From positions 20,713 to 84,712 of the forward strand of contig NZ_QETA01000009.1 in NCBI RefSeq assembly GCF_003123725.1: DNA of 64,000 bases. Direction: 5' to 3'. Below, piece after piece: positions 16,663 to 27,186 of this stretch. Both the position numbers and the translations under genes were made by a program. Each line of letters starts with the position of its first letter. Positions within the stretch are counted from its first letter, which is position 1. The notes under the pieces were generated by a model that ran no database searches, was not told the origin of the DNA, and was given only the letters and a program-made list of their open reading frames with translations. This DNA is from Corticimicrobacter populi (GTDB lineage: Bacteria; Pseudomonadota; Gammaproteobacteria; Burkholderiales; Burkholderiaceae_B).

Positions 16663-18635
16663 AGCGCCTCCTCGGCCTGCGTGCCTGCAGCGGTCGCGGC
16701 AGCCGATGCCTGCGAGCGAGCGGATGCACGCACCACATCGACATCAGAGGCAGCCGCGGCGCGATCCAGCACCGCAGCCGGTGCGGCATGCTCCGGTCGG
16801 GCCAGCCAATAATCGAACACCTGACGGGCCAGGGGTGCCGCGATGGAGGCCCCCCAACCAGCATTCTCGACAATCAGCGCCAGGGCAATCTTGGGCTTTT
16901 CTGCAGGCGCGAAGGCCATGAAAAGCGCATGGTCGCGCAAGCGCTCGTCGATCTGGCTGGCACGGTACTGGCCGCCACGCAGACTGAACACCTGGGCTGT
17001 CCCCGTCTTGCCAGCCACACTGTAAGGGGTGCCGGCAAAGGCGCGCCGGGCCGTCCCCGTCTGGGTGACTGCGACCATCGCCTGCTTGACCGCATCGAGG
17101 TTGGCCTGCTGCAGCGGAATGATATTGGTCGGCTCTGTGACCACATCCTTTTCGATGTCCTGGCCGGCCTCGCGCACGGCCCGCACCAGGTGCGGCTTCA
17201 TGACGACGCCATCATTGGCCAGCACCGACGTGGCATGCGCCAGTTGCAGCAGGGTAAAGGCGTTGTAGCCCTGCCCCACCATCACGGAAATGGTCTCGCC
17301 GGTATACCAGCGCTGCTGCTCACGCTCCCGGTAATAATTCCGCTTCCAGTCTGTCGAAGGCAGGATGCCGCGCCGCTCGCCATCGAGATCGATACCGGTC
17401 AGTTGCCCAAAGCCGAAAGGCTGCATGAAATCGTGCAAAGCATCGACGCCGATATCCGGTCCCAACGCATAGAAATACGTATCAGAGGACACCGCCAGCG
17501 CCCGATTGAGGTCAATGGAACCATAGGCTGCAGACCCCGCATTGCGGAATCTCTGGCCGGCGAACTCGAAGAATCCGGGATCGTAGAAACGATCCGTCGC
17601 CCGCCGCTTGCCTAGTTCCAGGGCTGCCAGCGCCACGAACGGCTTGTAGGTCGAACCGATCGGATAGGTGCCGTAGAGTGGACGATTGAGCAGCGGGTGA
17701 TCAGGCGAATCGCGCAACTGTTTCCAGTTTTCGACATCGATGCCATCGACAAACAGGTTCGGGTCGAACGACGGCTGGGACACAAAGGCCAGTACTTCGC
17801 CGGTTTCCGGTTCGATAGCCACCAGGGCACCCCGCCTGCCAGCGAACAGCCCCTCGGCCATTTGCTGCAGCCCGAGGTCGATGGACAGCATGAGATCCTT
17901 GCCAGGCTCGGGATCGACACGCCGCAGCGTGCGCACAGGCCGGCCCGTGGCCGTCACCTCGACTTCCTCGAAGCCGGTCTGTCCGTGCAAGCTGGATTCC
18001 CAGGTCTTTTCGACGCCCTTCTTGCCTATTACGTCGGAACCACGATAGTTGGCAAGCTGATCCGTTTCCTCCAGCCACTCGACGTCCTTGTCGTCGATGC
18101 GGCCGATATAGCCCAGCACATGGCCGGCCACCTCGCCATGCGGATACTCCCGCACCCAGCGAGCATGCAGGTTGACGCCCGGGAACTGCCAGCCGTTGAC
18201 GGCAAACCAGGCCGCTTCGGTGTCGTTAAGGCTGGTACGCAATGGAATGCGGGCATAACGCCCAGACTCCTGCACACGCCGCAGGAAACGGCGTTGCTCG
18301 ACCGGCGAGATATAGACCACGGGAGACAGCTTCTGGAGCAGTTCGTCGATGTCGCCAGCATGTGCCGGCACGACTTCAAGCGTATAGGTCCGGTAATTGC
18401 GAGCCAGCACCTCGCCATTGCGGTCCAGGATGTCGCCGCGCCGCGGTGGCAGCGGCACGATGGCCAGGCGATTGCGATCAGCCCGGGCAGCCAGCCCCTC
18501 ATGGCGCTCGACCTGCAGGAACCAGAAACGCCAGCCCAGCACCCCGAGCCCCAGCAACGTCACGAGCAGCGCAACCCCCACCCGCAACCGAAAACGCTGC
18601 CGCTGAAACTGACCGATGCCCTTGAATTCGAACAT
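16659..18635 (-). CDS. mrdA: Penicillin-binding protein 2 (transpeptidase)
   Basis: PBP2 is the transpeptidase of the elongasome. The 658-residue protein has an N-terminal membrane anchor (about residues 19-38), a pedestal domain, and a C-terminal penicillin-binding domain with the active-site S-T-Y-K and the K-T-G-T motif (A-G-K-T-G-T-A-Q). The last 50 residues form an alanine-rich, low-complexity tail beyond the usual end of the domain. Such tails vary among Burkholderiales and are not expected to be catalytic. The gene lies 12 bases after mreD and overlaps rodA. Confidence 0.95.
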   Translation of the reverse strand: MFEFKGIGQFQRQRFRLRVGVALLVTLLGLGVLGWRFWFLQVERHEGLAARADRNRLAIVPLPPRRGDILDRNGEVLARNYRTYTLEVVPAHAGDIDELLQKLSPVVYISPVEQRRFLRRVQESGRYARIPLRTSLNDTEAAWFAVNGWQFPGVNLHARWVREYPHGEVAGHVLGYIGRIDDKDVEWLEETDQLANYRGSDVIGKKGVEKTWESSLHGQTGFEEVEVTATGRPVRTLRRVDPEPGKDLMLSIDLGLQQMAEGLFAGRRGALVAIEPETGEVLAFVSQPSFDPNLFVDGIDVENWKQLRDSPDHPLLNRPLYGTYPIGSTYKPFVALAALELGKRRATDRFYDPGFFEFAGQRFRNAGSAAYGSIDLNRALAVSSDTYFYALGPDIGVDALHDFMQPFGFGQLTGIDLDGERRGILPSTDWKRNYYREREQQRWYTGETISVMVGQGYNAFTLLQLAHATSVLANDGVVMKPHLVRAVREAGQDIEKDVVTEPTNIIPLQQANLDAVKQAMVAVTQTGTARRAFAGTPYSVAGKTGTAQVFSLRGGQYRASQIDERLRDHALFMAFAPAEKPKIALALIVENAGWGASIAAPLARQVFDYWLARPEHAAPAAVLDRAAAASDVDVVRASARSQASAAATAAGTQAEEAL

Positions 18636-18647
18636 GGCCGCGCTCCG

Positions 18648-19208
18648 TCAGTTACTGGCCCGGTCGGCATCACCGGCGTGCCGCCGGGGCAGCAACAGCA
18701 GCCAGCCGATTACCGGCCACAGCAGGGCAGTCAGCACAGCCCCCACCAGCCAGCCCCAGCCGATCCAGGCACCGTGGATAATGCTGTAGAGCACGGCCGT
18801 GATGAAGTGCGCCACGATGAAAGCAGGAAACATGTGCACTGCCTGGCCGAACAGATCGAAATGCTGCAACCGACGGTGCAGCAGCCATGCCGCATAGGCC
18901 ACCAGCGTATAGTCAAGTGCCTGCCCGCCCAATGGTGCGGCATCATGCACATCCATGACCAGACCCAGCAGGAAAGCCGTGATCAGTCCTACCCGGCTGG
19001 GCGCATGCACGCACCAGAAGGCAAGCGTGACCAACAGCAGGTCGGGACGCATGTCGCCGCCACGCCAGAACACCAGTGACAGCAGCCAGACCAGCGCCAG
19101 CGACCCCCAGACCAGCCGGCCGCTGAGCGGACGACTCATCTGCTCCGGCTCGATGCGGGCGCGGGGCTTGATGGGTCGCGCCGCATGCATCCGTCGATCC
19201 TGGCTCAT
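18648..19208 (-). CDS. mreD: Rod-shape determining protein MreD
   Basis: This 186-residue inner-membrane protein has about five to six helices and couples MreC to the PBP2-RodA machinery. The first 45 residues are basic and soluble (R-P-I-K-P-R-A-R). The helical core contains L-G-L-V-M-D-V-H-D-A-A-P-L-G, a conserved MreD stretch. It overlaps mreC by 4 bases and precedes mrdA by 12 bases. MreD is poorly conserved, so the call depends partly on context, which is unambiguous. Confidence 0.92.
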   Translation of the reverse strand: MSQDRRMHAARPIKPRARIEPEQMSRPLSGRLVWGSLALVWLLSLVFWRGGDMRPDLLLVTLAFWCVHAPSRVGLITAFLLGLVMDVHDAAPLGGQALDYTLVAYAAWLLHRRLQHFDLFGQAVHMFPAFIVAHFITAVLYSIIHGAWIGWGWLVGAVLTALLWPVIGWLLLLPRRHAGDADRASN

Positions 19209-20122
19209 GGTGCCACCTCTTCCTGGGCGGGTGCTGCGGGCGCGTCGGCCGGCTCCACTTCCTGCCCTTCCTGTGACAATGATTGCTGCGGGTCCGTTTT
19301 CAGGACCAGGAAATGGCGATAGCGCTCGGGATGCGCCAACGGGACTGCTGTGGCACGGGCAAAGCCGCTGGCGGAATCGCGCTCGATGTCCTCGATCTTG
19401 CCCACCGGCAGACCGGCCGGGAACCAGCCTCCGACGCCGCTGGTAACCAGGACATCGCCTGTTTCGATATCGGCATTGGATGCCACGTAGCGGACTTCAA
19501 GTTGGCCCGGCTGATTGCCACCGAAGGTGATCAGGCGCAAGCCATTGCGCAAGGTCTGTACCGGGATGGAGACCAGTTCATCGGTCAGCAGGGCGGCTTC
19601 TGCGGTGAAAGGCGTGACACGGATGATCTGCCCGATGACACCGCCCTCGTCGATCACCGGCATGCCTGGTGCAATGCCGTCATGAGAACCCTTGTTGAAC
19701 ACCAGCCGCTGCTGGAAAGGATGGGCCGGCTCATAGAGCACCTCGACCACGGCAGCCGATTCATCGAGCGTATCGACTACCCCCAGCAGGCGCCGCAACT
19801 GGCCATTCTCGATGGCAAGCTGCGCAGCCAACGTACTGACCTGCGCCAGCTCGATGCGCTGCCTCTGCAACGCTTCGTTTTCGTGGCGGATCATGGCAGC
19901 AGCATTCATCCAGCCGTTGACTTCGGCAGCCAGATCGCCGGGGAAGGCAACCAGTCGCTGGAAAGGATAGAGCCCCGTGGAGATGACCTGCCGCACCGGC
20001 TCAAGCACCTTGCTGCGGCTGTCGAAGAACAGCAGCGCCAGCGCGGCCAGCACCAGCACCAGCAGACGGACGCCGGCCGAGTACCCATGCCGGAAAAGCC
20101 TGGGAGCGGTTTGTGCCGACAT
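19205..20122 (-). CDS. mreC: Rod-shape determining protein MreC
   Basis: This 305-residue periplasmic scaffold is anchored by a single N-terminal helix (about residues 18-34). A coiled-coil stretch (about residues 75-108) and the double beta-barrel domain follow, with V-I-D-E-G-G-V-I-G-Q-I and V-T-S-G-V-G-G-W-F-P-A-G-L-P-V-G-K as typical motifs. The C-terminal 30 residues are acidic and Pro/Ala-rich. It lies 28 bases after mreB and overlaps mreD by 4 bases. Confidence 0.95.
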   Translation of the reverse strand: MSAQTAPRLFRHGYSAGVRLLVLVLAALALLFFDSRSKVLEPVRQVISTGLYPFQRLVAFPGDLAAEVNGWMNAAAMIRHENEALQRQRIELAQVSTLAAQLAIENGQLRRLLGVVDTLDESAAVVEVLYEPAHPFQQRLVFNKGSHDGIAPGMPVIDEGGVIGQIIRVTPFTAEAALLTDELVSIPVQTLRNGLRLITFGGNQPGQLEVRYVASNADIETGDVLVTSGVGGWFPAGLPVGKIEDIERDSASGFARATAVPLAHPERYRHFLVLKTDPQQSLSQEGQEVEPADAPAAPAQEEVAP

Positions 20123-20150
20123 CAGCCTGGGCGCGGACCGTCAGGCCCGG

Positions 20151-21200
<1,050 letters not shown>

Positions 21201-21238
21201 TCAGCCAGAACGGGGGTGAAGTAAACAATGAATCATAA

Positions 21239-21267
21239 CTTATAATCGGTACGATACATGCATACAA
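21239..21267 (-). promoter_or_regulatory. Candidate sigma-70 promoter for the mre operon
   Basis: Reading the minus strand, TTGTAT (21262-21267) and TATAAG (21239-21244) are separated by exactly 17 bases. They lie about 45 bases upstream of the mreB start in the divergent mreB-gatC gap. The fit is good but not perfect, and it is a prediction. Confidence 0.45.
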
Positions 21268-21402
21268 AACCCTCGGGTTTGCCATAAATGCATTACTTTT
21301 GGCAAAGAGACATTCCGTGCCATACAACCGGAATCTCGGCCTATACAGGCAGGCGGCGGATCGTCGCCTCTCCATGCACCTGATACTTGCTTACAAAATC
21401 AC

Positions 21403-21705
21403 ATGGCGCTCAACGAACAAGACGTCACCCGCATTGCCCGGCTTGCCAATATCGCCATCAGCGACGAACAGCGCACAGCCGTGCAGGGTGAACTCAACGA
21501 TATCCTGGCTCTGATCGAACAGCTCCAGGCCGTCGACACGCACAATGTCGAACCCCTGGCCACACCACTGGCGGCCCATGCCGAGGTCGCCCTGCGGCTG
21601 CGAGACGATGCCGTCGCACCCGGCAACTGCAGCCGCGAGGCGCTGCTGGCCAACGCCCCGGCCGTCCAGGACGGCCTGATTCTGGTTCCCAAGGTCATCG
21701 AATAA
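21403..21705 (+). CDS. gatC: Asp/Glu-tRNA amidotransferase subunit C
   Basis: GatC is the small stabilising subunit of the amidotransferase that converts Glu-tRNA(Gln) and/or Asp-tRNA(Asn) to the amidated form. The 100-residue product shows the family start [18 protein letters not shown] and the C-terminal L-V-P-K-V-I-E. It precedes gatA by 2 bases. Which amidated tRNAs the enzyme makes in vivo depends on whether GlnRS and AsnRS genes exist elsewhere. Confidence 0.95.
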   Translation: MALNEQDVTRIARLANIAISDEQRTAVQGELNDILALIEQLQAVDTHNVEPLATPLAAHAEVALRLRDDAVAPGNCSREALLANAPAVQDGLILVPKVIE

Positions 21706-21707
21706 CC

Positions 21708-23243
21708 ATGTCGCATCCCATCCATACCGAATTCGCCGGCATTGCCGCGCTGCGCGAGGCGCTGCGTGCACGACGCCTGAGTGCAGAGGAAGTTGCCCGC
21801 AGCGCACTCGAGGCTGCCCAGGCACGCCATGCCACCCTCAATGCATTCGTGCAGATCGATCCCGAGCTGACCCTGCAGCAGGCCCGCGCCGCCGACGCTG
21901 CACTGGCCGACGGCTCGGCCGGTCCGCTGGCCGGCATCCCGATCGCCCACAAGGACCTGTTCGTCACGCAGGGCTGGCGCACGACGGCAGCCAGCAACAT
22001 GCTCAAGGACTACGTCAGCCCGTTCGACGCCACCGTGGTGGCCCGCCTGCGGGGTGCCGGTGCGGTCTCGCTGGGCAAGCTCAACTGCGATGAGTTCGCC
22101 ATGGGATCGGCCAACGAAAACACCATCTTCGGTGCCGTGCGCAATCCCTGGGACACGGCCGCCGTGGCCGGTGGCTCGTCGGGCGGTTCGGCCGCCGCCG
22201 TCGCCGCGCGCAACGTGCTGGCCACGACCGGTACGGATACCGGCGGCTCGATCCGTCAGCCGGCTTCGTTCTGCGGCGTCAGTGGCATCAAGCCGACCTA
22301 TGGCACCGTCTCGCGCTTCGGCATGATCGCCTACGGCTCCAGCCTCGATCAGGGCGGCCCCCTGGCACGGCACGCCCGTGACCTCGTCGAAATGCTCGAC
22401 GTCATGTCCGGCTTTGACCCTGCGGATGCCACCAGCGTGCCATCCTGCAACGGCACACGCAACGAGTCCGGTCGTGTGCGCGACGCCTTCGAGGCGGCCC
22501 TGGCGACCCAGCAGACACAGGGCGAGCGTCCCCTGACCGGGCTGCGCATCGGTGTGCCGCGCGAATTCTTCGGTGCCGGCCTGGCCGATGACGTCCGCGC
22601 CGCCGTACAAGCCGCCCTGGCTCAGTTCGAATCACTGGGCGCAACGCTGGTCGATATCTCGCTGCCGCGGACCGAACTGTCGATCCCGGCCTACTACGTG
22701 ATCGCGCCCGCCGAGGCCTCCAGCAACCTGTCGCGCTACGACGGCGTGCGCTACGGCCACCGTGCCGCCGAGTTCGGCGACCTCAACGACATGATCGCCC
22801 GCTCGCGCGCCGAGGGCTTCGGTGCCGAAGTGCAGCGCCGCATCCTGATCGGTGCCTATGTGCTGTCGCATGGCTACTACGACGCCTATTATCTCCAGGC
22901 ACAGCGCTTGCGCCGCCTGATTGCCCAGGATTTCCAGCAGGCCTTTGCCGGCCAGTGCGACGTGATCATGGGACCGGTCGCCCCGACCGTGGCACGCAAC
23001 CTGGGCGACAACCAGAATGATCCGACCGCCGACTGGCTGGCCGACATCTACACGCTGGGTGTCAACCTGGCCGGCCTGCCCGGCATGTCGATCCCCTGCG
23101 GCTTCGGCCAGGGCGACCATGCCCGCCGCCCGGTCGGCCTGCACCTGATCGGCAACTACTTCGACGAAGGCCGCCTGCTGGCCATCGCCGACTGCTACCA
23201 ACACGCCACCGACTGGCACACCCACACGCCGGAGCTCGCATGA
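21708..23243 (+). CDS. gatA: Asp/Glu-tRNA amidotransferase subunit A (amidase)
   Basis: This is the 511-residue amidase-signature subunit that releases ammonia from glutamine. The catalytic Lys is in I-A-H-K-D-L-F. The Gly/Ser-rich signature [13 protein letters not shown] carries the cis-Ser, and the nucleophile is in [11 protein letters not shown]. The C-terminal L-P-G-M-S-I-P-C-G is also conserved. The stop overlaps the gatB start by 4 bases. Confidence 0.97.
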   Translation: MSHPIHTEFAGIAALREALRARRLSAEEVARSALEAAQARHATLNAFVQIDPELTLQQARAADAALADGSAGPLAGIPIAHKDLFVTQGWRTTAASNMLKDYVSPFDATVVARLRGAGAVSLGKLNCDEFAMGSANENTIFGAVRNPWDTAAVAGGSSGGSAAAVAARNVLATTGTDTGGSIRQPASFCGVSGIKPTYGTVSRFGMIAYGSSLDQGGPLARHARDLVEMLDVMSGFDPADATSVPSCNGTRNESGRVRDAFEAALATQQTQGERPLTGLRIGVPREFFGAGLADDVRAAVQAALAQFESLGATLVDISLPRTELSIPAYYVIAPAEASSNLSRYDGVRYGHRAAEFGDLNDMIARSRAEGFGAEVQRRILIGAYVLSHGYYDAYYLQAQRLRRLIAQDFQQAFAGQCDVIMGPVAPTVARNLGDNQNDPTADWLADIYTLGVNLAGLPGMSIPCGFGQGDHARRPVGLHLIGNYFDEGRLLAIADCYQHATDWHTHTPELA

Positions 23244-24688
23244 ACTGGGAAATCGTCATCGGCCTGGAAACCCACGCCCAGCTTTCCACCGCATCCAAGA
23301 TATTTTCCGGCAGCAGCACCCGCTTTGGCGCCGAGCCCAACACCCAGGCCAACGAAGTCGATCTGGCCCTGCCTGGCGTCCTGCCGGTGCTCAACCGGGG
23401 GGCCGTCGAACGCGCCATCCGCTTCGGGCTGGCCGTCGGTGGCACGGTAGCCCCCGTCTCGGTGTTCGCCCGCAAGAACTACTTCTATCCCGATCTGCCC
23501 AAGGGCTACCAGATCAGCCAGTTCGACCTGCCCACCGTACTGGGCGGCACCATCAGTTTCCTGCTTGACGGCGAACTGCGCAGCATCAACCTGACCCGTG
23601 CCCACCTCGAAGAGGACGCCGGCAAGTCGCTGCACGACGACCATCTCGACATGAACGGCATCCCCGCCAGCGGCATCGACCTGAACCGCGCCGGCACGCC
23701 GCTGCTGGAAATCGTGTCGGAACCCGAGATGCGCTCGGCGGCCGAGGCTGTGGCCTATGCCCGCGCCCTGCACAGCCTGGTGGTCTGGCTCGGCATCTGC
23801 GACGGCAACATGCAGGAAGGCTCGTTCCGCTGCGATGCCAACGTCTCGGTGCGCCCGGTCGGCCAGAAGGAATTCGGCACGCGTGCCGAAATCAAGAACG
23901 TCAACTCGTTCCGCTTCCTGGAACGTGCCATCCTGTTCGAGGCACGTCGCCAGATCGAACTGATCGAGGACGGCGGCACCGTGGTGCAGGAAACCCGCCT
24001 GTACGATGCCGACCGCGACGAAACCCGCAGCATGCGCAGCAAGGAAGACGCGCACGATTACCGCTACTTCCCCGATCCCGACCTGCCGCCACTGATCATC
24101 ACGCCGGAATGGATCGAGGAAGTCCGTGCCACCATGCCGGAACTGCCCGATGCGCAGCGCAACCGCTTCGAGCAGGAATATGGCCTGTCGGCCTATGATG
24201 CCGGTGTACTGACGCAGGACAAGGCCTCGGCCGCATTCTTCGAGGCTGCTGCCCGCAGCAGCGGCCAACCCAAGCTGGTCAGCAACTGGGTAACGGGCGA
24301 ATTGGCCCGGCGCATCAACAACGATGGCCTCGACTTTGCCAGCCTGCCGATCGGCAGCGCGCAACTGGCGCAACTGGTCACGCGCATCGCCGATGGCACC
24401 ATCTCCAACAATGCCGCCAAGCAGGTCTTTGACGCCATCTGGACCGGCCAGGGTGACGATGTGGATGCCCTGATCGAATCGCTGGGCCTGAAGCAGATCA
24501 GCGACAGCGGTGCGCTCGAAAAGATCATCGACGACGTGCTGGCCGCCAACGCCAAATCGGTCGAGGAGTTCCGGGCCGGCAAGGAAAAGGCGTTCAACTC
24601 GCTGGTCGGCCAGATCATGAAAGCCAGCCGCGGCAAGGCCAACCCGGCCCAGGTCAACAGCCTGCTCAAGGACAAGCTGAGCGCCTAG
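23240..24688 (+). CDS. gatB: Asp/Glu-tRNA amidotransferase subunit B
   Basis: This is the 482-residue subunit that binds the misacylated tRNA and activates its side chain with ATP. The N-terminal motif [13 protein letters not shown], the central [12 protein letters not shown] and [11 protein letters not shown], and the C-terminal helical YqeY-like tail are all present. It is translationally coupled to gatA and followed within 30 bases by an intrinsic terminator, which closes the gatCAB operon. Confidence 0.97.
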   Translation: MNWEIVIGLETHAQLSTASKIFSGSSTRFGAEPNTQANEVDLALPGVLPVLNRGAVERAIRFGLAVGGTVAPVSVFARKNYFYPDLPKGYQISQFDLPTVLGGTISFLLDGELRSINLTRAHLEEDAGKSLHDDHLDMNGIPASGIDLNRAGTPLLEIVSEPEMRSAAEAVAYARALHSLVVWLGICDGNMQEGSFRCDANVSVRPVGQKEFGTRAEIKNVNSFRFLERAILFEARRQIELIEDGGTVVQETRLYDADRDETRSMRSKEDAHDYRYFPDPDLPPLIITPEWIEEVRATMPELPDAQRNRFEQEYGLSAYDAGVLTQDKASAAFFEAAARSSGQPKLVSNWVTGELARRINNDGLDFASLPIGSAQLAQLVTRIADGTISNNAAKQVFDAIWTGQGDDVDALIESLGLKQISDSGALEKIIDDVLAANAKSVEEFRAGKEKAFNSLVGQIMKASRGKANPAQVNSLLKDKLSA

Positions 24689-24714
24689 GCACGATTGCCC
24701 GGCATGCCTCATGC

Positions 24715-24751
24715 GCCCTTGCAGGCCCAGCCTGCGAGGGCGTTATTTTTT
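24715..24751 (+). terminator. Intrinsic terminator of gatCAB
   Basis: An 11-bp stem (GCCCTTGCAGG / CCTGCGAGGGC, with one T-G pair) and a 5-base loop are followed by GTTATTTTTT. It lies 26 bases past the gatB stop. Confidence 0.8.
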
Positions 24752-24831
24752 ACTGCAGGGCTGCACCCAGGGCAAAAGTGCTCCCTGGGAGGCAGCAAGG
24801 CGCAGGCGCAGCGTGGGGGCATCTTTCACAC

Positions 24832-26121
24832 TCAGCCGGTGCCGCCAGCCCTGACAGCACGCGCAGCACCACAACCGCGCAGCACGGCGAGAAAGACCAC
24901 GCCTGCCCCCAGCGCCAGGCAGGCCAGCATGCCCTCATAACGAACCGTATCGACCAATACACCGGCCACGGGCGGCATGGCGACCCGTCCCAATCCAAAC
25001 AGGCTGGACTGAATGCCGTAATCCACCGCCTGGCGTGCATGACGGGCAAAATCCATCATCAGCCCGAACACCAGCGCCGATGTCACGCCCATGGCCGCCC
25101 CCAGCAACAAGGCCAGCCCCAGCAGCACGGGGCGGGCAGCCTGCAACCAGACCGCCAGGGCCATCAACGCCAAGACCATCACATTGCAAAACGCCGAGAC
25201 AGGCAGAATGGCGTCCGTACGACCAGCCCTCACCCAACGAGCCACCAGCAAACTCGCGCAGGCTCCCAGGCTGCCACCCATCACGCCCGCAATCCAGGCC
25301 ACCGCTGAGGCACTGAAGCCACGATCCAGCAGCATCGGCTTGAGAAACACCCAGGCGGCCGCCAACAATGGAAAATAGGCCAGCAGCAACCCGGCCCAGC
25401 GCCATGCCCCCGGCTGTCCGAAGAAATCCCGCAGCGCCCGACCCGGCCACGGTGGGGCCGCCGCCATGCCAGTCACGCTGCCGACGGGCAGCGATGCCGC
25501 AGGCGCAGACACCTCCGGCACCATCAGGTCAGTACACCGGCCTCCCTGCGCCTCCAGACTACCCAGCCGGTACAGCAGCCACAGGACTGCCAGCACCAGC
25601 ACGGCCATCAGGATGAAGGGCGCAGCCCATCCATATGCCTGCTGTACCAGCAGCATGACACCGCCCCCCAGGATACCGCCCACGAACAACGCCGCAGAAC
25701 GGATACCACCGGCACGCATCCGCTCCTGCTCCGGCATCATGCGAAAGGCGGCCGCATTGACCGGAATATCGACCCAGGTCGACATCAGCGCGGCAGCGGT
25801 CGCCAGCAGGAACAGCAACGGCCGGGGCGTATGGATATTCACCCACGACAATGCCAGCAGCGTCAGTACATAGCCGCCTCCCAGCCACCAGGCCCAGGCA
25901 CCATATCGCCCCCGTGCGCCACCCCAGCGCTGCACCGGCATGGCCAGCAGGAATTTCAGCAGGGCTGGCAATCCCGCCAGCTGGAACAGCCCGATCTCCG
26001 TGCCCGACCAGCCATGCTGACGCATGATCAGCGGCAGCCCCAGCAGCAGATATACGCTGGGCGTGAACAGGACCAGATTAGCCAGCCCGAAGGCCGCATG
26101 ATGCCAGCGCAACCCCCGCAT
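24832..26121 (-). CDS. Major facilitator superfamily transporter, possible metallophore exporter
   Basis: The protein has about 429 residues and 11-12 predicted membrane helices, with an MFS-type loop in each half (for example M-P-V-Q-R-W-G-G-A-R-G-R). It is the third gene behind a FyuA-like TonB receptor and a methyltransferase, overlapping the latter by one base (TGATG), which implies coupled translation. By analogy with AlcS- and YbtX-type transporters in siderophore operons, I infer export or inner-membrane movement of a metallophore. The sequence alone does not show direction or substrate. The extended frame upstream of 26121 is a shadow of the methyltransferase gene. Confidence 0.82.
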   Translation of the reverse strand: MRGLRWHHAAFGLANLVLFTPSVYLLLGLPLIMRQHGWSGTEIGLFQLAGLPALLKFLLAMPVQRWGGARGRYGAWAWWLGGGYVLTLLALSWVNIHTPRPLLFLLATAAALMSTWVDIPVNAAAFRMMPEQERMRAGGIRSAALFVGGILGGGVMLLVQQAYGWAAPFILMAVLVLAVLWLLYRLGSLEAQGGRCTDLMVPEVSAPAASLPVGSVTGMAAAPPWPGRALRDFFGQPGAWRWAGLLLAYFPLLAAAWVFLKPMLLDRGFSASAVAWIAGVMGGSLGACASLLVARWVRAGRTDAILPVSAFCNVMVLALMALAVWLQAARPVLLGLALLLGAAMGVTSALVFGLMMDFARHARQAVDYGIQSSLFGLGRVAMPPVAGVLVDTVRYEGMLACLALGAGVVFLAVLRGCGAARAVRAGGTG

Positions 26122-27185
26122 CACGCAGCCTCCCGGCGGCCGCTCACCAGGCAGGCGGGTGCCAGCGGATAACTCTCCAGCATGGTTTCGTGCAGGCGTC
26201 CGAAACCTGCCTGCCGCATCATGACGGCCAGTTCGCCCTGCCGCCACAGCGTCCTGCCACGCATGCGCAACGGCAGGTAATACGGCAGAATCCGGGCTGC
26301 CAGCTCGCGATCATCAGGCAATTCGGCATGGGCCGCCAGCAGATACCCGCCCGGTGCCAGCGCTTCATACAGCCGGGCCAGCATCTTCGGCACATCGGCG
26401 CAAAAGTGCAGGACCGACGAGCACCAGATCACATCGTAGCCCCCACCCAGCGGCGTCTGCTCCATATCACCGCCCTGCGCCCGCACCCGGTCAGAGAGTC
26501 CGGCACGTGCAATCGCCTGTCCGGCCACTGCCGCCGTTTCCGGCTGGTCAAAGACAACGCCCTGCCAGAGCGGCTGGTCCTGCGCCAGTGCAATCGCCAC
26601 CCGACCCGGCCCGCCGCCCATATCCAGGAAACGGCGCGGCCCATCCAGTTCCTTCAGTTGCCGTACCGCCTGCACCGCCAGGCCAGCCGTCGCTGCACCC
26701 TGCTCCTGCCATATCTGGGATTGCGCAGCCTGCGCCCAGGAGGATTGCCCTGCCGCCTCCGGTGCCATGCTTCCCTGCCGCAGCAGTTGCGGCAACTGCG
26801 CCCCGAAACGCCGCATCGAATGCAGACGAAAGCGCAACGAGTCACCGCAATACTCAGGACTCTCAGGGTTCAACCAACGGATCATGCTACCGGCCAGTTC
26901 GAAGCCATAACGGCATGGCACCCGCGAATGGCAACGCCGCCGCAGGAGAAGGCCCATGCTCCAGAGCACGTCCAGCAGTGCCTGCAACGCCGCTTCGTCA
27001 AGCTGTGTGCATTCTGCCAGCGTCGCTGCGGTCTGCGGCCGCAGCAACTGGCTGAACAGTCCCAGCTCCAGTGCCGTATCGAGCGCATCCGCCCGCACCG
27101 ACATCAGCGACAGTGACCAGAGTGGATCAAGGGGGTGTGTCTGGGTCATGTCCGGCATCGCAACCGTCTCATTTTCATTCGTCAT
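26121..27185 (-). CDS. SAM-dependent O-methyltransferase-type protein
   Basis: This 354-residue protein is laid out like acetylserotonin O-methyltransferases. It has an N-terminal winged-helix dimerisation part (residues about 20-95), then a Rossmann methyltransferase domain. SAM motif I reads F-L-D-M-G-G-G-P-G-R-V-A, followed by V-F-D-Q-P-E-T, G-G-D-M-E and V-L-H-F-C. The expected catalytic His of plant-type enzymes is not obvious at the usual place. It lies one base after the TonB receptor gene and overlaps the MFS gene, so it belongs to the same unit. I infer modification of a metallophore or related small molecule; the substrate is unknown. Confidence 0.8.
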   Translation of the reverse strand: MTNENETVAMPDMTQTHPLDPLWSLSLMSVRADALDTALELGLFSQLLRPQTAATLAECTQLDEAALQALLDVLWSMGLLLRRRCHSRVPCRYGFELAGSMIRWLNPESPEYCGDSLRFRLHSMRRFGAQLPQLLRQGSMAPEAAGQSSWAQAAQSQIWQEQGAATAGLAVQAVRQLKELDGPRRFLDMGGGPGRVAIALAQDQPLWQGVVFDQPETAAVAGQAIARAGLSDRVRAQGGDMEQTPLGGGYDVIWCSSVLHFCADVPKMLARLYEALAPGGYLLAAHAELPDDRELAARILPYYLPLRMRGRTLWRQGELAVMMRQAGFGRLHETMLESYPLAPACLVSGRREAA

Positions 27186-27186
27186 G